Notes: generated by a model from the sequence alone, not told the origin. DNA of 34,803 bases from Pedobacter ginsenosidimutans (GCF_001442625.1 NZ_LMZQ01000050.1:1-34803), one strand, 5' to 3'; counted from the first letter of the stretch, positions 26,155 through 34,415 are shown. Numbers and translations are program-made.

Positions 26155-26985
26155 TTATTTTAAATGTTGTAAAATTAAATTTTCTCCATTAACAACCGCA
26201 TTAAATAGCAGTTCCATATCCACCTTACCATACTGCTCATCGGTGTTGATACTGATGGTATTGGTACCGATCATATTATCTTCAGCGTAGAGTATCCTAT
26301 CTGGGTTTGCCCTTCCGGCCGAACTAAAGAGCAAACGCTCCCCGATTACATCTAAAGGAAGGTTTACTACGATCTCTTTATTATGGAGCACAAGAAGGGT
26401 ATCGATCAGACTGTCCAGATCCCTCACCTGATGAGTCGAGATAATGATGCACCGCTCATCAGAGAGTGCTGAGGAAATAACCTTTCTGAACTGGACCTTT
26501 GAGGGAATATCAAGTCCATTGGTCGGCTCATCCATGATCAAAAGAGATGTATTTGTTGCCAGGCCAAAAGAAATCATCATTTTTTTCTGTTGTCCAAAAG
26601 AAAGCTTGCTTAGGTTCTCCTCTCTGTCTACATCAAACTCCGACAGCAGTTTATAAAAATACGTACGATCAAAGGCCGGATAAAAGTGTGCCGTCCGGGC
26701 AACAAAAGACTCCGTACTTAGCGATGGCATGTGTACCTCTTCTGGAATAAAAAAAAGCCCCTGAAGAAAAGAAGGCTGGCGCCTGGCTGCAATTTTACCG
26801 TTGACCATACATTTCCCCTCAAAAGGAAAGGCAAGCCCCGCTATATTTTTGAGCAATGTAGATTTTCCAGCACCATTTTTCCCCAAAAGCCCATAGATGT
26901 GCCCTTTTTCAAGTTTCAGGTTCAATTTTTTAAGTAATGTGGATTTTTTAGAATATCCAAAACTCAGGTCAATGATCTCTATCAT
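26155..26985 (-). CDS. ABC transporter ATP-binding protein
   Basis: A 276-aa ATPase with Walker A GLLGKNGAGKST (~33-44), signature LSFGQQKKM, Walker B LLIMDEPTNGLD and H-loop IIISTHQVRDLD. These are the standard order and spacing of an exporter-type (CcmA/YtrB) subunit. The C-terminal ~60 residues are a family-variable tail. It is the first gene of a four-gene operon (ATPase, permease, GntR regulator, head-GIN-like protein) and has a clear promoter with a candidate operator. Confidence 0.93.
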   Translation of the reverse strand: MIEIIDLSFGYSKKSTLLKKLNLKLEKGHIYGLLGKNGAGKSTLLKNIAGLAFPFEGKCMVNGKIAARRQPSFLQGLFFIPEEVHMPSLSTESFVARTAHFYPAFDRTYFYKLLSEFDVDREENLSKLSFGQQKKMMISFGLATNTSLLIMDEPTNGLDIPSKVQFRKVISSALSDERCIIISTHQVRDLDSLIDTLLVLHNKEIVVNLPLDVIGERLLFSSAGRANPDRILYAEDNMIGTNTISINTDEQYGKVDMELLFNAVVNGENLILQHLK

Positions 26986-27011
26986 AATGAAGATATTTTT
27001 AGTATAATCAC

Positions 27012-27029
27012 TGTATCACTTATGTAACA
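27012..27029. promoter_or_regulatory. Candidate GntR operator
   Basis: TGTATCACTTATGTAACA contains the palindrome TGTnnCA-N4-TGnnACA. It lies 5 bp downstream of the -7 box, right on the expected start point, where a bound repressor would block transcription of the ABC/GntR operon. Proposed from position and symmetry only. Confidence 0.4.
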
Positions 27030-27034
27030 CACTA

Positions 27035-27064
27035 CAAAAGTAAATTTAAATCCGGTATTTCAAA
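27035..27064 (-). promoter_or_regulatory. Promoter of the ABC/GntR operon
   Basis: On the minus strand TTTG (27061-27064), 18 nt, then TACTTTTG (27035-27042): a full match to the Bacteroidota form. The leader to the ATG at 26985 is about 43 nt. Confidence 0.75.
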
Positions 27065-27264
27065 ATATTTTATTCAATTTTTTATGTTTAGCGGCCAGGG
27101 CTAATTAAGCGCATTCAATTCCCTTACCTACTCTTAACTAAAACTATTCCTTGCAACCCGCAATTGAAAACAACATTCACTATTTACTTTCATGGTTACC
27201 AGCAGGATAACCCAATTCTTAAAGTTTAGTATAAAAATAATTTCACATACATTGAACTTCTACG

Positions 27265-27272
27265 TATATTTG
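27265..27272 (+). promoter_or_regulatory. -7 box of the PadR/permease/tatC operon
   Basis: TATATTTG matches TAnnTTTG and lies 13 nt before the start codon. TTTC (27241-27244), 20 nt upstream, may serve as a weak -33 box. Confidence 0.55.
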
Positions 27273-27285
27273 AAAAAACATTTTT

Positions 27286-27627
27286 ATGCTATCAAAGGAG
27301 CTAACTGCAGCATCATCTATCCCCATAATCCTTTCAACCCTTATTGAAGGCGAGAGTTATGGCTATGAGATCATCAAAAAAATAAAAGAGGCCTCAAACG
27401 GAAAGGTCCTATATTCCGATGGAACCCTATATCCGGTACTGAGAAAGCTGGAGGACAAAGAGCTCATCCGATCGGAATGGCGGATTGCCGAAAATCAAAA
27501 GAGACGACGGTATTATACCATTACAGATAAAGGAATAACACAGCTGAAGGAAGAAAAACTGAGCTGGGAATTTATGAACGGACTTTTAAATACATTATGG
27601 GCACCACTTCCGCTTACCTCAGTTTAA
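27286..27627 (+). CDS. PadR-family transcription regulator
   Basis: A 113-aa winged-helix protein with the PadR signature: IPIILSTLIEGESYGYEIIKKIKEAS, SDGTLYPVLRKLEDKELI and KRRRYYTITDKGITQLKEE. PadR proteins are dimeric repressors. It overlaps the next gene (a permease-prefix protein) by 31 nt, a pairing often seen in which the membrane protein carries a HAAS-like domain. The target is probably this operon itself. Confidence 0.9.
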   Translation: MLSKELTAASSIPIILSTLIEGESYGYEIIKKIKEASNGKVLYSDGTLYPVLRKLEDKELIRSEWRIAENQKRRRYYTITDKGITQLKEEKLSWEFMNGLLNTLWAPLPLTSV

Positions 27628-28634
27628 AGATTGCTGAATGGCAATCAAATCTTATCAAGACATCACTTACCCCCGACGATAGGGAAGAACTAACTAACCA
27701 TCTTGATGATGTGATAACAGAGCTCACCGAACTGGGACTGAGCGATGAAGAAGTGTGGGCAGTTGCCGTAAAACGTCTCGGATCGGTTTCAGCGATTGAG
27801 TCTGAATTTGAAAAGGTCAATCCGGACATGCCGTTCAGAAAAAATGGGCTTCTGATGGTATACGGAGCCGTCATTATGCTCTTTCTGCAATCTTTTTTTA
27901 TTATAGTTCCTGCATTTATCTTTAGAGCCAATCAAGAAAAAAATACGGATCAGCTCTTTCTTGGCATCAGACTGTGGCCCATGGTTTTTAATATACTGAT
28001 CATAGTCCTGATCAGCATTATACTTATCTTTATTTTTAAAGGAAAGGTTTTGGCAAGGGCCTTAAGCAAACTTACAGGTAAGCTAAATATATTATCTGCA
28101 TTTATCTCTGTAGTGGTAATTGTTGCTTCTGCCTTTTTTACTATTCAGCTCATCGGATTAAGCAAAACAGATAAGCTCCATTCGGTAGCACCAAAATTTA
28201 AAATGCTTACCCAGTTGTTCTATCTGGGGCTGATTGGCCTCATCGGGTATTTTCTTTTGATCGGAAACAACAGAAATGTACGTACCCTATTATCTTTTAA
28301 CAGGAAGTTACACTGGAAAGTTTCATTGCTGCTCGGTGGGATTACCTGCCTTGCTGTTATCTTTAGCTACACCTACCGCCTGGCTTATCTCCCGTTGATT
28401 ATCGGATGCCCCTTATTTGCCGTTCTTGGATGGATGGTGAGTTTTTCTGAGAAAAAAGGTATAAACCTGTTTTGCTGCCAGCTGTTTTTAATGCTGTTCC
28501 TGTTCTCTGAACTTAGTGGCCGTTACAGTGAAATGTTTACCAAATACTACTTCGTTATACTCGTTTTCTTGCTGATGGGCGCATTTTATCAAAAAGCATT
28601 TGGTTACTTGTCCAGGTTATTTAGCAATGTCTGA
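27597..28634 (+). CDS. Permease-prefix (HAAS-like) membrane protein
   Basis: A 345-aa protein. Residues ~15-60 (SNLIKTSLTPDDREELTNHLDDVITELTELGLSDEEVWAVAVKRLG) are the helical permease-prefix/HAAS domain that goes with PadR regulators. The rest is membrane: about eight hydrophobic helices from residue ~85 to the end, with no ABC or enzyme motif. It probably transmits a membrane signal to PadR or is an unclassified permease part. It overlaps PadR by 31 nt and tatC by 8 nt. Confidence 0.75.
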   Translation: MGTTSAYLSLKIAEWQSNLIKTSLTPDDREELTNHLDDVITELTELGLSDEEVWAVAVKRLGSVSAIESEFEKVNPDMPFRKNGLLMVYGAVIMLFLQSFFIIVPAFIFRANQEKNTDQLFLGIRLWPMVFNILIIVLISIILIFIFKGKVLARALSKLTGKLNILSAFISVVVIVASAFFTIQLIGLSKTDKLHSVAPKFKMLTQLFYLGLIGLIGYFLLIGNNRNVRTLLSFNRKLHWKVSLLLGGITCLAVIFSYTYRLAYLPLIIGCPLFAVLGWMVSFSEKKGINLFCCQLFLMLFLFSELSGRYSEMFTKYYFVILVFLLMGAFYQKAFGYLSRLFSNV

Positions 28635-29493
28635 AAGTAATAAACTTCGTAAATGGTTTCTTAGGTCAAAAAATCAAGATAGCGGTGACCATGGTGAAAT
28701 GTCTTTTTTTGCTCACCTGGATGTACTCCGTAAACATCTGATCAGATCGGCCCTTGTGATAGCTTTAACAACAATCTGGGCCTTTTGTTATTATGATTTC
28801 GTTTTCGACAAGATAATCCTAGGCCCAAAAAAGGCTGATTTCCCAACCTACAGGATAATGTGCTGGATCAGTGACCGTTTTAACTTAGGTACCAGCTATT
28901 GCCTTAAAGAGATCAGCTTCAAGATCATCAATACCGAAATGGCCGGACAGTTCAATCTTCAGCTCAATTCATCGGTTATTGTCGGGATTATATTGGGTTT
29001 TCCTTATCTTTTGTTCGAGCTATGGCTCTTTATCAAACCGGCCCTACATTTAAGAGAGAGAAAAGCAGCAAGAGGTTTTGTTTTTTATGCTACCCTGCTT
29101 TTTCTTCTGGGCATTTTGTTTGGCTACTACATTATTGCTCCTTACTCGATACGTTTTCTTGTGGGCTTCCATGTGAGCGAAGTAATCGAAAACCAGATCA
29201 CCATCGATTCCTATCTGTCATCAATTGTTACCCTTACTCTTGGAACGGGAATTATTTTTGAAATGCCCATCGTTGTATTAATTCTTTCAGGATTGGGCCT
29301 GCTAACACCTAAACTGATGCGAAGTTCCAGAAGGTACGCGGTTGTAATCATGTTGATTATTGCAGCGGTAGTTACCCCTACCCCTGATATACAGACCATG
29401 CTGATTGTATTCTTGCCGTTGATGATACTTTATGAGATCAGTATCATGGTAGCGGTACGGGTTGAACGGAAAAACATGCAGGCTCAGGGATAG
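28627..29493 (+). CDS. tatC: Sec-independent protein translocase TatC
   Basis: A 288-aa membrane protein with TatC hallmarks: MSFFAHLDVLRKHLIRSA before helix 1, FPYLLFELWLFIKPALHLRERKAA after helix 2, and AAVVTPTPDIQTMLIVFLPLMILYEISI near the end. A ~50-residue periplasmic insert between helices 1 and 2 is usual in Bacteroidota. TatC binds twin-arginine signal peptides. No tatA gene is in the window. I chose the ATG at 28627, whose first residues (MSESNKLRKWF) fit the family. Its start lies inside the end of the previous gene, so the pair is translationally coupled; tatC in a PadR operon is unusual. Confidence 0.92.
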   Translation: MSESNKLRKWFLRSKNQDSGDHGEMSFFAHLDVLRKHLIRSALVIALTTIWAFCYYDFVFDKIILGPKKADFPTYRIMCWISDRFNLGTSYCLKEISFKIINTEMAGQFNLQLNSSVIVGIILGFPYLLFELWLFIKPALHLRERKAARGFVFYATLLFLLGILFGYYIIAPYSIRFLVGFHVSEVIENQITIDSYLSSIVTLTLGTGIIFEMPIVVLILSGLGLLTPKLMRSSRRYAVVIMLIIAAVVTPTPDIQTMLIVFLPLMILYEISIMVAVRVERKNMQAQG

Positions 29494-29588
29494 GCATTAC
29501 TACCAACCTCGTATTTACCTGTCTCACTATTGGCGGACCTGTAATTATGCTATTACAATGAATATTGGCTCAGCAAGAAAATGGATTC

Positions 29589-29622
29589 TTCAGTTTTGCA
29601 ACAGAATCTACGGTGATATTTG
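29589..29622 (+). promoter_or_regulatory. Promoter and direct-repeat site of OMP gene 2 (site 4)
   Basis: TTCAGTTTTGC followed by AACAGAATCT (29589-29609), then five nt, then GATATTTG (29615-29622), one mismatch from TAnnTTTG. The start codon lies 22 nt further. The two CAG triplets are 11 bp apart, as at sites 1-3 (site 1 has CAA in the second). Confidence 0.5.
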
Positions 29623-29644
29623 TGTTATATTATAATTCATATTC

Positions 29645-32116
29645 ATGCGATACCTTTTAACTGTACTTTTCCTTATAACTTTATCTAATACCTTATTTGC
29701 ACAAACCAATCCCGGAAAGGGAAAAATTTCCGGAACAGTTATCGATGCCACTACAAAAGAGCCAATTGATTTTGCGACCGTCACCATTTTCAAAACAGGA
29801 ACAAAAACTGTGGTCAACGGCATCAGTTCTAATGCTCAGGGAAACTTTACGGTTTCTGGTCTTGCAAACGGTGTATATAAAGTTGCTGTAGATTTTATAG
29901 GTTACAAAGAAAAAATCTTCGATCCGGTAACCATCAGTGCAACATCATCCAATATTCATCTTGGTACTACTTTATTGGTTTCTACGGTAGATCAGTTGCA
30001 ATCTGTAACGGTTACAGCCAAAACGCCCATTATAGAGAACAAGATCGACAAAACCGTTTACAATACCGCTAACGATCTTACCGCACAGAACGGTGTGGCT
30101 TTGGATGTGTTAAAAAAAGTTCCGATGGTAAGTGTTGATATCGATGGAAATGTGGAACTGCAGGGAAGTGGAAGCGTCCGTTTTTTAATCAATGGCAAGC
30201 CCTCCAGTATTTTTGGTGCCAGCCTTGCTGATGCGCTGCAGTCGATTCCCGCCAGTCAGATCAAAAGTGTAGAAGTGATTACCAGTCCGGGTGCGAAATA
30301 TGATGCCAGTGGCACAGGGGGGATCATCAATATCGTATTAAAAGATAATAAATTCCAGGGCATGAACGGAAGTGTCAATGTTTCTGCCGGAACAAGATTG
30401 GAAAACGGATCGGTAAACCTGAATGTAAAAAAAGGAAATTTTGGTGTTGGTGTTTTCTTTAGTGGGAACAAACAGTTCAACACGGTTACAAAAAGTTCAC
30501 TTGACCGCCTTTCCTATAATAATACCAGAGATACGATTAACAGGTTTTTTCAGGACGGAAGCAACCCTACCAAAAGAGGGAGCTACCAGACTGGCATCAA
30601 TCTGAACTGGAGCATTACACCTAAGGATGAAGTCACAGCTACCTTTGGTTACAATCATTTCAATAATAACGGAAGTGGGGTTACCAACCAAAACCAACAA
30701 TACCTGCTTGCCTCATCTGGGCTTTTGTTATCCAATATCCAGAGCACCAGAAATTCGGTCAGTAATTTTAACGCCAACTCAACCGATATTAGTTTAGCCT
30801 ACAAAAAAAGTTTCAAAAAAGGAGGTCATGAACTGGATTTTCTCTATAATTCGAGTTTTGGAAACAACACCGTTCGTACTTCACAAACCTCTGCCTACCT
30901 GAACGGCAATTATCCAACAACCGGATTACAGAGCTCGAACCCTGGTAAAGAAAATGAGACCGAACTTTCTGTTAACTACACTTTGCCTGTAAGCAAAAAA
31001 CTCACAATTGAAAGCGGAGTAAAAATGAATATAGACGACCTGAACAATAATGTGGTTACGGATACTTTAACCACAAACGGATCGTATATTAACAATGCCA
31101 ACCAAACCTATGGCTTTAATTATAAGAGGAATGTATATTCGGCCTACCTATCGGCTTCTTTTTCACTTTTTAAAGATTTTATTACGGGCAAGACGGGACT
31201 TAGGTATGAACGTACTGGAAAAGTAGCAGATTTCTCCGGTGCAGAAATAGCCGGATACAATACTTTTGCCCCATCTTTTACCCTTCAGCATAAACTCGAT
31301 GATTCGCAATCTATCAAACTCTCTTATACCTATAGAATCGAAAGACCAGATTATGGTGACCTCAACCCATTTTACAATATCAGCGATCCGCATAATATGA
31401 GTACCGGAAATCCACTGTTGAAGCCTGAAATCGGCAATAACTTTGAATTGGGTTACAGCAAAAACTTTAAAAACGGAGCAAACATTTATTTTGCTGGATA
31501 TTTCAGGAGAAATACCGATGATATGCAGCAGCTTACCACCTATTATGACGTATTGACCATCAATGATATCGATTATTCTGCTGTTTCACTTACCCAAAGA
31601 TTCAATCTGGGCACGCAGACAAGCATTGGCGCGAGTTTATTTGCTTCGGTACCTATAACCAAAAAATTGAACCTGCGCACCAACATACAGGCAGGCAACA
31701 GAGACAATGTATCGCCTGGCCTGGCAAGTGTTAGTGCATTTGCCTACAGAACCAACCTAAATGCAAGTTATGAGCTTCGCAATAATCTTTTGGCAGAAGT
31801 TTTTGGAAATTATAATTCATCACAAAAAAACTTAAGGAGTACAAGACCCTCAGTATTCAACTATAGTATCGCGATAAGAAAACAGTTTCTCAACAAAAAT
31901 GCGAGTATCGGTTTAACAGGAGTAAATCCTTTCAACCGGAATCTCACGCAGAGACAGACCAGCTTTGGCCCAAATTTCGATCAGACAAGCCTTAGGTTTG
32001 TTCCTGTACGGTCCTTTGGGTTAACATTATCCTATAAATTTGGCAAGCTACAGTTTAAAAAAGATTCGAAAGAAGACAATGGGCCGCAGCTGCCCGATGT
32101 TGGCGGGGGAAAATAG
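29645..32116 (+). CDS. TonB-dependent receptor-like outer-membrane protein (OMP_b-brl type), 2
   Basis: An 823-aa protein built like the one at 21756. It has a signal peptide (MRYLLTVLFLITLSNTLFAQ) and a CarboxypepD_reg-like domain (GKISGTVIDATTKEPIDFATVTIFKTG ... GVYKVAVDFIGYK, ~25-90). A plug region follows (LDVLKKVPMVSVDIDGNVELQGSGSVRFLINGKPSS; IKSVEVITSPGAKYDASGTGGIINIVLKD). The barrel ends FGLTLSYKFGKLQFKKD plus a short polar tail. The substrate is unknown. The promoter carries site 4 of the motif shared with the two-component cluster. A decayed DUF4249 gene lies convergently downstream; DUF4249 proteins often accompany such receptors. Confidence 0.85.
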   Translation: MRYLLTVLFLITLSNTLFAQTNPGKGKISGTVIDATTKEPIDFATVTIFKTGTKTVVNGISSNAQGNFTVSGLANGVYKVAVDFIGYKEKIFDPVTISATSSNIHLGTTLLVSTVDQLQSVTVTAKTPIIENKIDKTVYNTANDLTAQNGVALDVLKKVPMVSVDIDGNVELQGSGSVRFLINGKPSSIFGASLADALQSIPASQIKSVEVITSPGAKYDASGTGGIINIVLKDNKFQGMNGSVNVSAGTRLENGSVNLNVKKGNFGVGVFFSGNKQFNTVTKSSLDRLSYNNTRDTINRFFQDGSNPTKRGSYQTGINLNWSITPKDEVTATFGYNHFNNNGSGVTNQNQQYLLASSGLLLSNIQSTRNSVSNFNANSTDISLAYKKSFKKGGHELDFLYNSSFGNNTVRTSQTSAYLNGNYPTTGLQSSNPGKENETELSVNYTLPVSKKLTIESGVKMNIDDLNNNVVTDTLTTNGSYINNANQTYGFNYKRNVYSAYLSASFSLFKDFITGKTGLRYERTGKVADFSGAEIAGYNTFAPSFTLQHKLDDSQSIKLSYTYRIERPDYGDLNPFYNISDPHNMSTGNPLLKPEIGNNFELGYSKNFKNGANIYFAGYFRRNTDDMQQLTTYYDVLTINDIDYSAVSLTQRFNLGTQTSIGASLFASVPITKKLNLRTNIQAGNRDNVSPGLASVSAFAYRTNLNASYELRNNLLAEVFGNYNSSQKNLRSTRPSVFNYSIAIRKQFLNKNASIGLTGVNPFNRNLTQRQTSFGPNFDQTSLRFVPVRSFGLTLSYKFGKLQFKKDSKEDNGPQLPDVGGGK

Positions 32117-32257
32117 TTTTAAGGCCGTAGTCTCCCAAAAAAGCAGCTAACTATTTGAGAAAAAATACAAAAAGGAAAAAATACTGATTAGCAGAGAACC
32201 GTTGGCATAGGGCTTTGTTTAAACGGTTCTCCGGCTTTCGCTCTTAATTGCTAGGTG

Positions 32258-32709
32258 CTTAAGGAATTGTAATTGTCTCAAGTTCTACAACATGTGCACT
32301 AAAAAAGCCAAGTGCTCCACCACTGACATTACTTACCAGATTGGCGGGAGCTGCCCGGTCGGCAGAACTGCTGGCATTGAAAAGGCTAAATAAATAGGTG
32401 TATACCGGAGCCTCAACGCCATGCATTTCTACAGTAAGCCTGTCACCCTTAACAAGTCCTTACTATGATCTTTTCCTTACTATGATCTTTTGTCCTGTTT
32501 TAAAAGACAAGGTATTCGTTGATCTCCTTATCGGAAGTAAACTCATCACTGAAAACCTCAATTTCACTATATTGATTGTGATTATGACTCGTCGTATATT
32601 TACTTGTCGTTTGGTGGCAGATATTATCAATCGTATCATCAAACCTTCGAACTGAACTCCACAGATTTTCACCAAAAGCAACGAAGAACCTCAAAAGTAG
32701 CCTACCCAT
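32258..32709 (-). pseudogene. Degenerate DUF4249-family gene
   Basis: On the minus strand two frame-shifted pieces resemble DUF4249 lipoproteins. The upstream piece (32492-32709) reads SEIEVFSDEFTSDKEINEYLVF and, one frame over, FKTGQKIIVR. The downstream piece (32258-32457) reads LVKGDRLTVEMHGVEAPVYTYLFSLFN ... NVSGGALGFFSAH and ends at TAA 32258. Stops and shifts break the join. Both pieces contain the K-G-x-[KR]-[IL]-x-V segment that occurs once per protein, so two paralogues may have been joined. There is no signal peptide or lipobox. A 17-bp tandem duplication marks the junction. Confidence 0.6.
32458..32491. repeat. 17-bp tandem duplication
   Basis: CCTTACTATGATCTTTT occurs twice in a row (32458-32474, 32475-32491) at the junction of the two DUF4249 pieces. 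Seventeen is not a multiple of three, so it also breaks the frame. Confidence 0.9.
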
Positions 32710-32741
32710 TTCGGGTCAAATGGTCATAACTTGATTGCCTC

Positions 32742-33392
32742 CTAATTTGTGGAAGACAGAGACATATTAAGTTTATGGTCGGGGGCCTTGCCAAAGTGGC
32801 TAGTGTACCATTCAATCAGTTTAGGAGATTTAAACTGGTTATTTCCATTTATTCCTCTAATAAAACGTTTGGCAGATTTAGTTCCATTTTCCCCTTCCAT
32901 GGCTTGATAAAGAACATAATCCACAATAATTTTATCATCTGGCTTGGGGCCTTTGTAAGCCAAAATCGCTCCATCCTTCCCGATGATGAACGGTGCCGGA
33001 TCGCCGATCGCCAAAATTTTATGGAATTTGGCAGACGAAACATCAGCACCTAATTTATTGGTTGATGAGGTATCTGAACCTACATATAGACTGGCAAAAA
33101 TTACGTCGGAATATTTAGCAAAGCGTTCCTTTAGCAACCGGTATGATTTTTCCTGCTGAACTGAGAGTTTCTTATTTCCCCAAACATATAGATAGACCGT
33201 TTTTCCCCTGTATAAGCTGCCAAACGAGTGATTACTTCCATCAGCATCCACAATTTGTATATCAGAAATATAAGTATCGGTATAATCATTATAGTCTTTA
33301 ACCAAAAGTTTGGCGATTCCTTTCACCATCATTGTGCAGGAACTACCAAGGACACAAAGGGCAATAATAAACAAGTAAGTATATTTCTTCAT
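32742..33392 (-). CDS. Lipoprotein with thioredoxin-like fold, unknown role
   Basis: A 216-aa protein with a lipoprotein signal (MKKYTYLFIIALCVLGSSC, lipobox LGSSC, C19). After it come a strand-helix pattern, the segment GKTVYLYVWGNKKLSVQQEKSYRLLKERFAKYSDVIFASLYVG (~88-130), and DPAPFIIGKDGAILAYKGPKPDD. These suggest a thioredoxin/AhpC-TSA-like fold. No CxxC motif is present, so it is not a thiol oxidoreductase of the normal kind. I chose the ATG at 33392, preceded by AAAGAAG; an in-frame start 22 codons upstream would bury the signal peptide. No operon partner is seen. Confidence 0.6.
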   Translation of the reverse strand: MKKYTYLFIIALCVLGSSCTMMVKGIAKLLVKDYNDYTDTYISDIQIVDADGSNHSFGSLYRGKTVYLYVWGNKKLSVQQEKSYRLLKERFAKYSDVIFASLYVGSDTSSTNKLGADVSSAKFHKILAIGDPAPFIIGKDGAILAYKGPKPDDKIIVDYVLYQAMEGENGTKSAKRFIRGINGNNQFKSPKLIEWYTSHFGKAPDHKLNMSLSSTN

Positions 33393-33894
33393 CTTCTTTA
33401 AAGCTTGTTTGACGCTGGTAACGTGTATTTGAATTAGTTTATATAGGAGAGACGACAAGAATTGATCGAAGGTTGCATCAACATTCTAAAATATTTTTAT
33501 CAATGACTATTAGAAACGGTGCGAGACTTATTTTGAAATCTTCAACTCTGATTTACGCTTCAAATCATCAACAAAAAAGTTCGTTAAAGATCTCGTTAAG
33601 AGCACCAAAAATTTAACATGTGATATATTTAATAAACTATTCAATGTATGTTTTTAAACGAAAAAGATTAGAGCAGATAATATTGATTAAAAAAAATCTG
33701 ATTTTGAAAACGTCTTTTAAAATGTATGATAATTTAATACCTTTTAAACAAAAAATTTGCAAGAAAAATAGAGGTGAGTTTTTGGCGACCTAATGCCAAA
33801 TACGATTTTAACTTCCTTAAAAACAAATAATTAAAACCAAAGGTCCTACACCCTTTCATTCCACCCTAAATTTAATAAAGGAATCTTGTCCTTC
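33393..33894. other. AT-rich gene-free stretch
   Basis: About 500 nt, very AT-rich, with many TTTAAA-like runs. It holds motif copy C at 33772-33860. No open frame with protein character was seen. The region from about 33,750 on resembles 7230 on. Confidence 0.55.
33772..33860 (+). repeat. Bipartite motif, copy C
   Basis: Left half AGGTGAGTTTTTGG (33772-33785) and right half AGGTCCTACACCCTTTC (33841-33857), diverged by two bases from copies A and B. The half spacing is 70 nt as in B. It precedes the second histone locus, in the same orientation as B precedes the first. Confidence 0.55.
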
Positions 33895-33968
33895 GCAACA
33901 GGGATAGCAGCGGATACCGGCCTGTGGTTAAGGCCTGAAGGCGTATGAGCGGATAGCCCGGCAGTTGC
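33895..33968. repeat. 74-bp structured repeat, copy 2
   Basis: Same length and same outer arms as the copy at 7585-7658. The five differing positions all fall in the apical part. Here GCCT/AGGC, next to ATAC/GTAT, forms the upper stem instead of CCTGC/GCAGG. Pairing is kept while the sequence changes. Confidence 0.6.
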
Positions 33969-34078
33969 CAAAAAAAATATAAAGCGGCTATCAAAATTAG
34001 ACAACCGGGCATAAAACAAAAAACTTCGACACTTGCCCAGGTCTACGCACATATATTTGAATGACTGTATGCCAAACG

Positions 34079-34104
34079 AAAAGCCACTGATCTATACCAG
34101 TGGC
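34079..34104 (-). terminator. Terminator of histone-like gene 2
   Basis: On the minus strand GCCACTGG-TATAGA-TCAGTGGC pairs (one G-T) and is followed by four T. It lies 25 nt after the stop codon, as in copy 1. Confidence 0.8.
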
Positions 34105-34129
34105 TTTATTTCCCAAAACAGTCTCCTGT

Positions 34130-34309
34130 TTATTTTGCGCTGTTCTTTTTCTCCGTAACCTCAGCCCTGATCTCTTGGGCAAGGTTTTTAAGGTCTTGCA
34201 TTGCTTTACGTACACGTGTACCGGCTGCTGCATTTCCACCATCATAAAATTTCGTCACATCAGCCTCAACTGAAGCGATTACTTCCTGTACCTGTTTGAA
34301 TTTGTCCAT
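34130..34309 (-). CDS. Histone H1-like (Hc1-type) protein, copy 2
   Basis: A 59-aa basic protein, MDKFKQVQEVIASVEADVTK onward, differing from copy 1 at three positions (Q8, T19, A36). Most differences between the two genes are synonymous third-base changes. This points to an old duplication kept under selection rather than a recent copy. It is expected to bind DNA as a small nucleoid protein. It has its own promoter, 5' UTR hairpin and terminator, all matching copy 1. Confidence 0.85.
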   Translation of the reverse strand: MDKFKQVQEVIASVEADVTKFYDGGNAAAGTRVRKAMQDLKNLAQEIRAEVTEKKNSAK

Positions 34310-34322
34310 AACTGTTTTTTAA

Positions 34323-34337
34323 GGGGCCAAAGGGCCC
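34323..34337 (-). promoter_or_regulatory. 5' UTR hairpin of histone-like gene 2
   Basis: GGGCC-CTTTG-GCCCC-type GC hairpin on the minus strand, 13 nt upstream of the start codon, in the same place as the one at 8018-8031. Confidence 0.45.
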
Positions 34338-34377
34338 GGATATAATTATTTTGTCCTTGGAAACCGTGTTCCAGCCC

Positions 34378-34407
34378 CAAAACTAAACATTTAAGCGGGA
34401 AAGCAAA
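34378..34407 (-). promoter_or_regulatory. Promoter of histone-like gene 2
   Basis: On the minus strand TTTG (34404-34407), 18 nt, then TAGTTTTG (34378-34385): a full match to the Bacteroidota promoter form. The leader is about 60 nt. Confidence 0.75.
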
Positions 34408-34415
34408 AAAAAGAA

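Noticed and set aside
32398..32655. 85-codon plus-strand frame
   Set aside because: It crosses the 17-bp tandem duplication and lies antisense to recognisable DUF4249 sequence.
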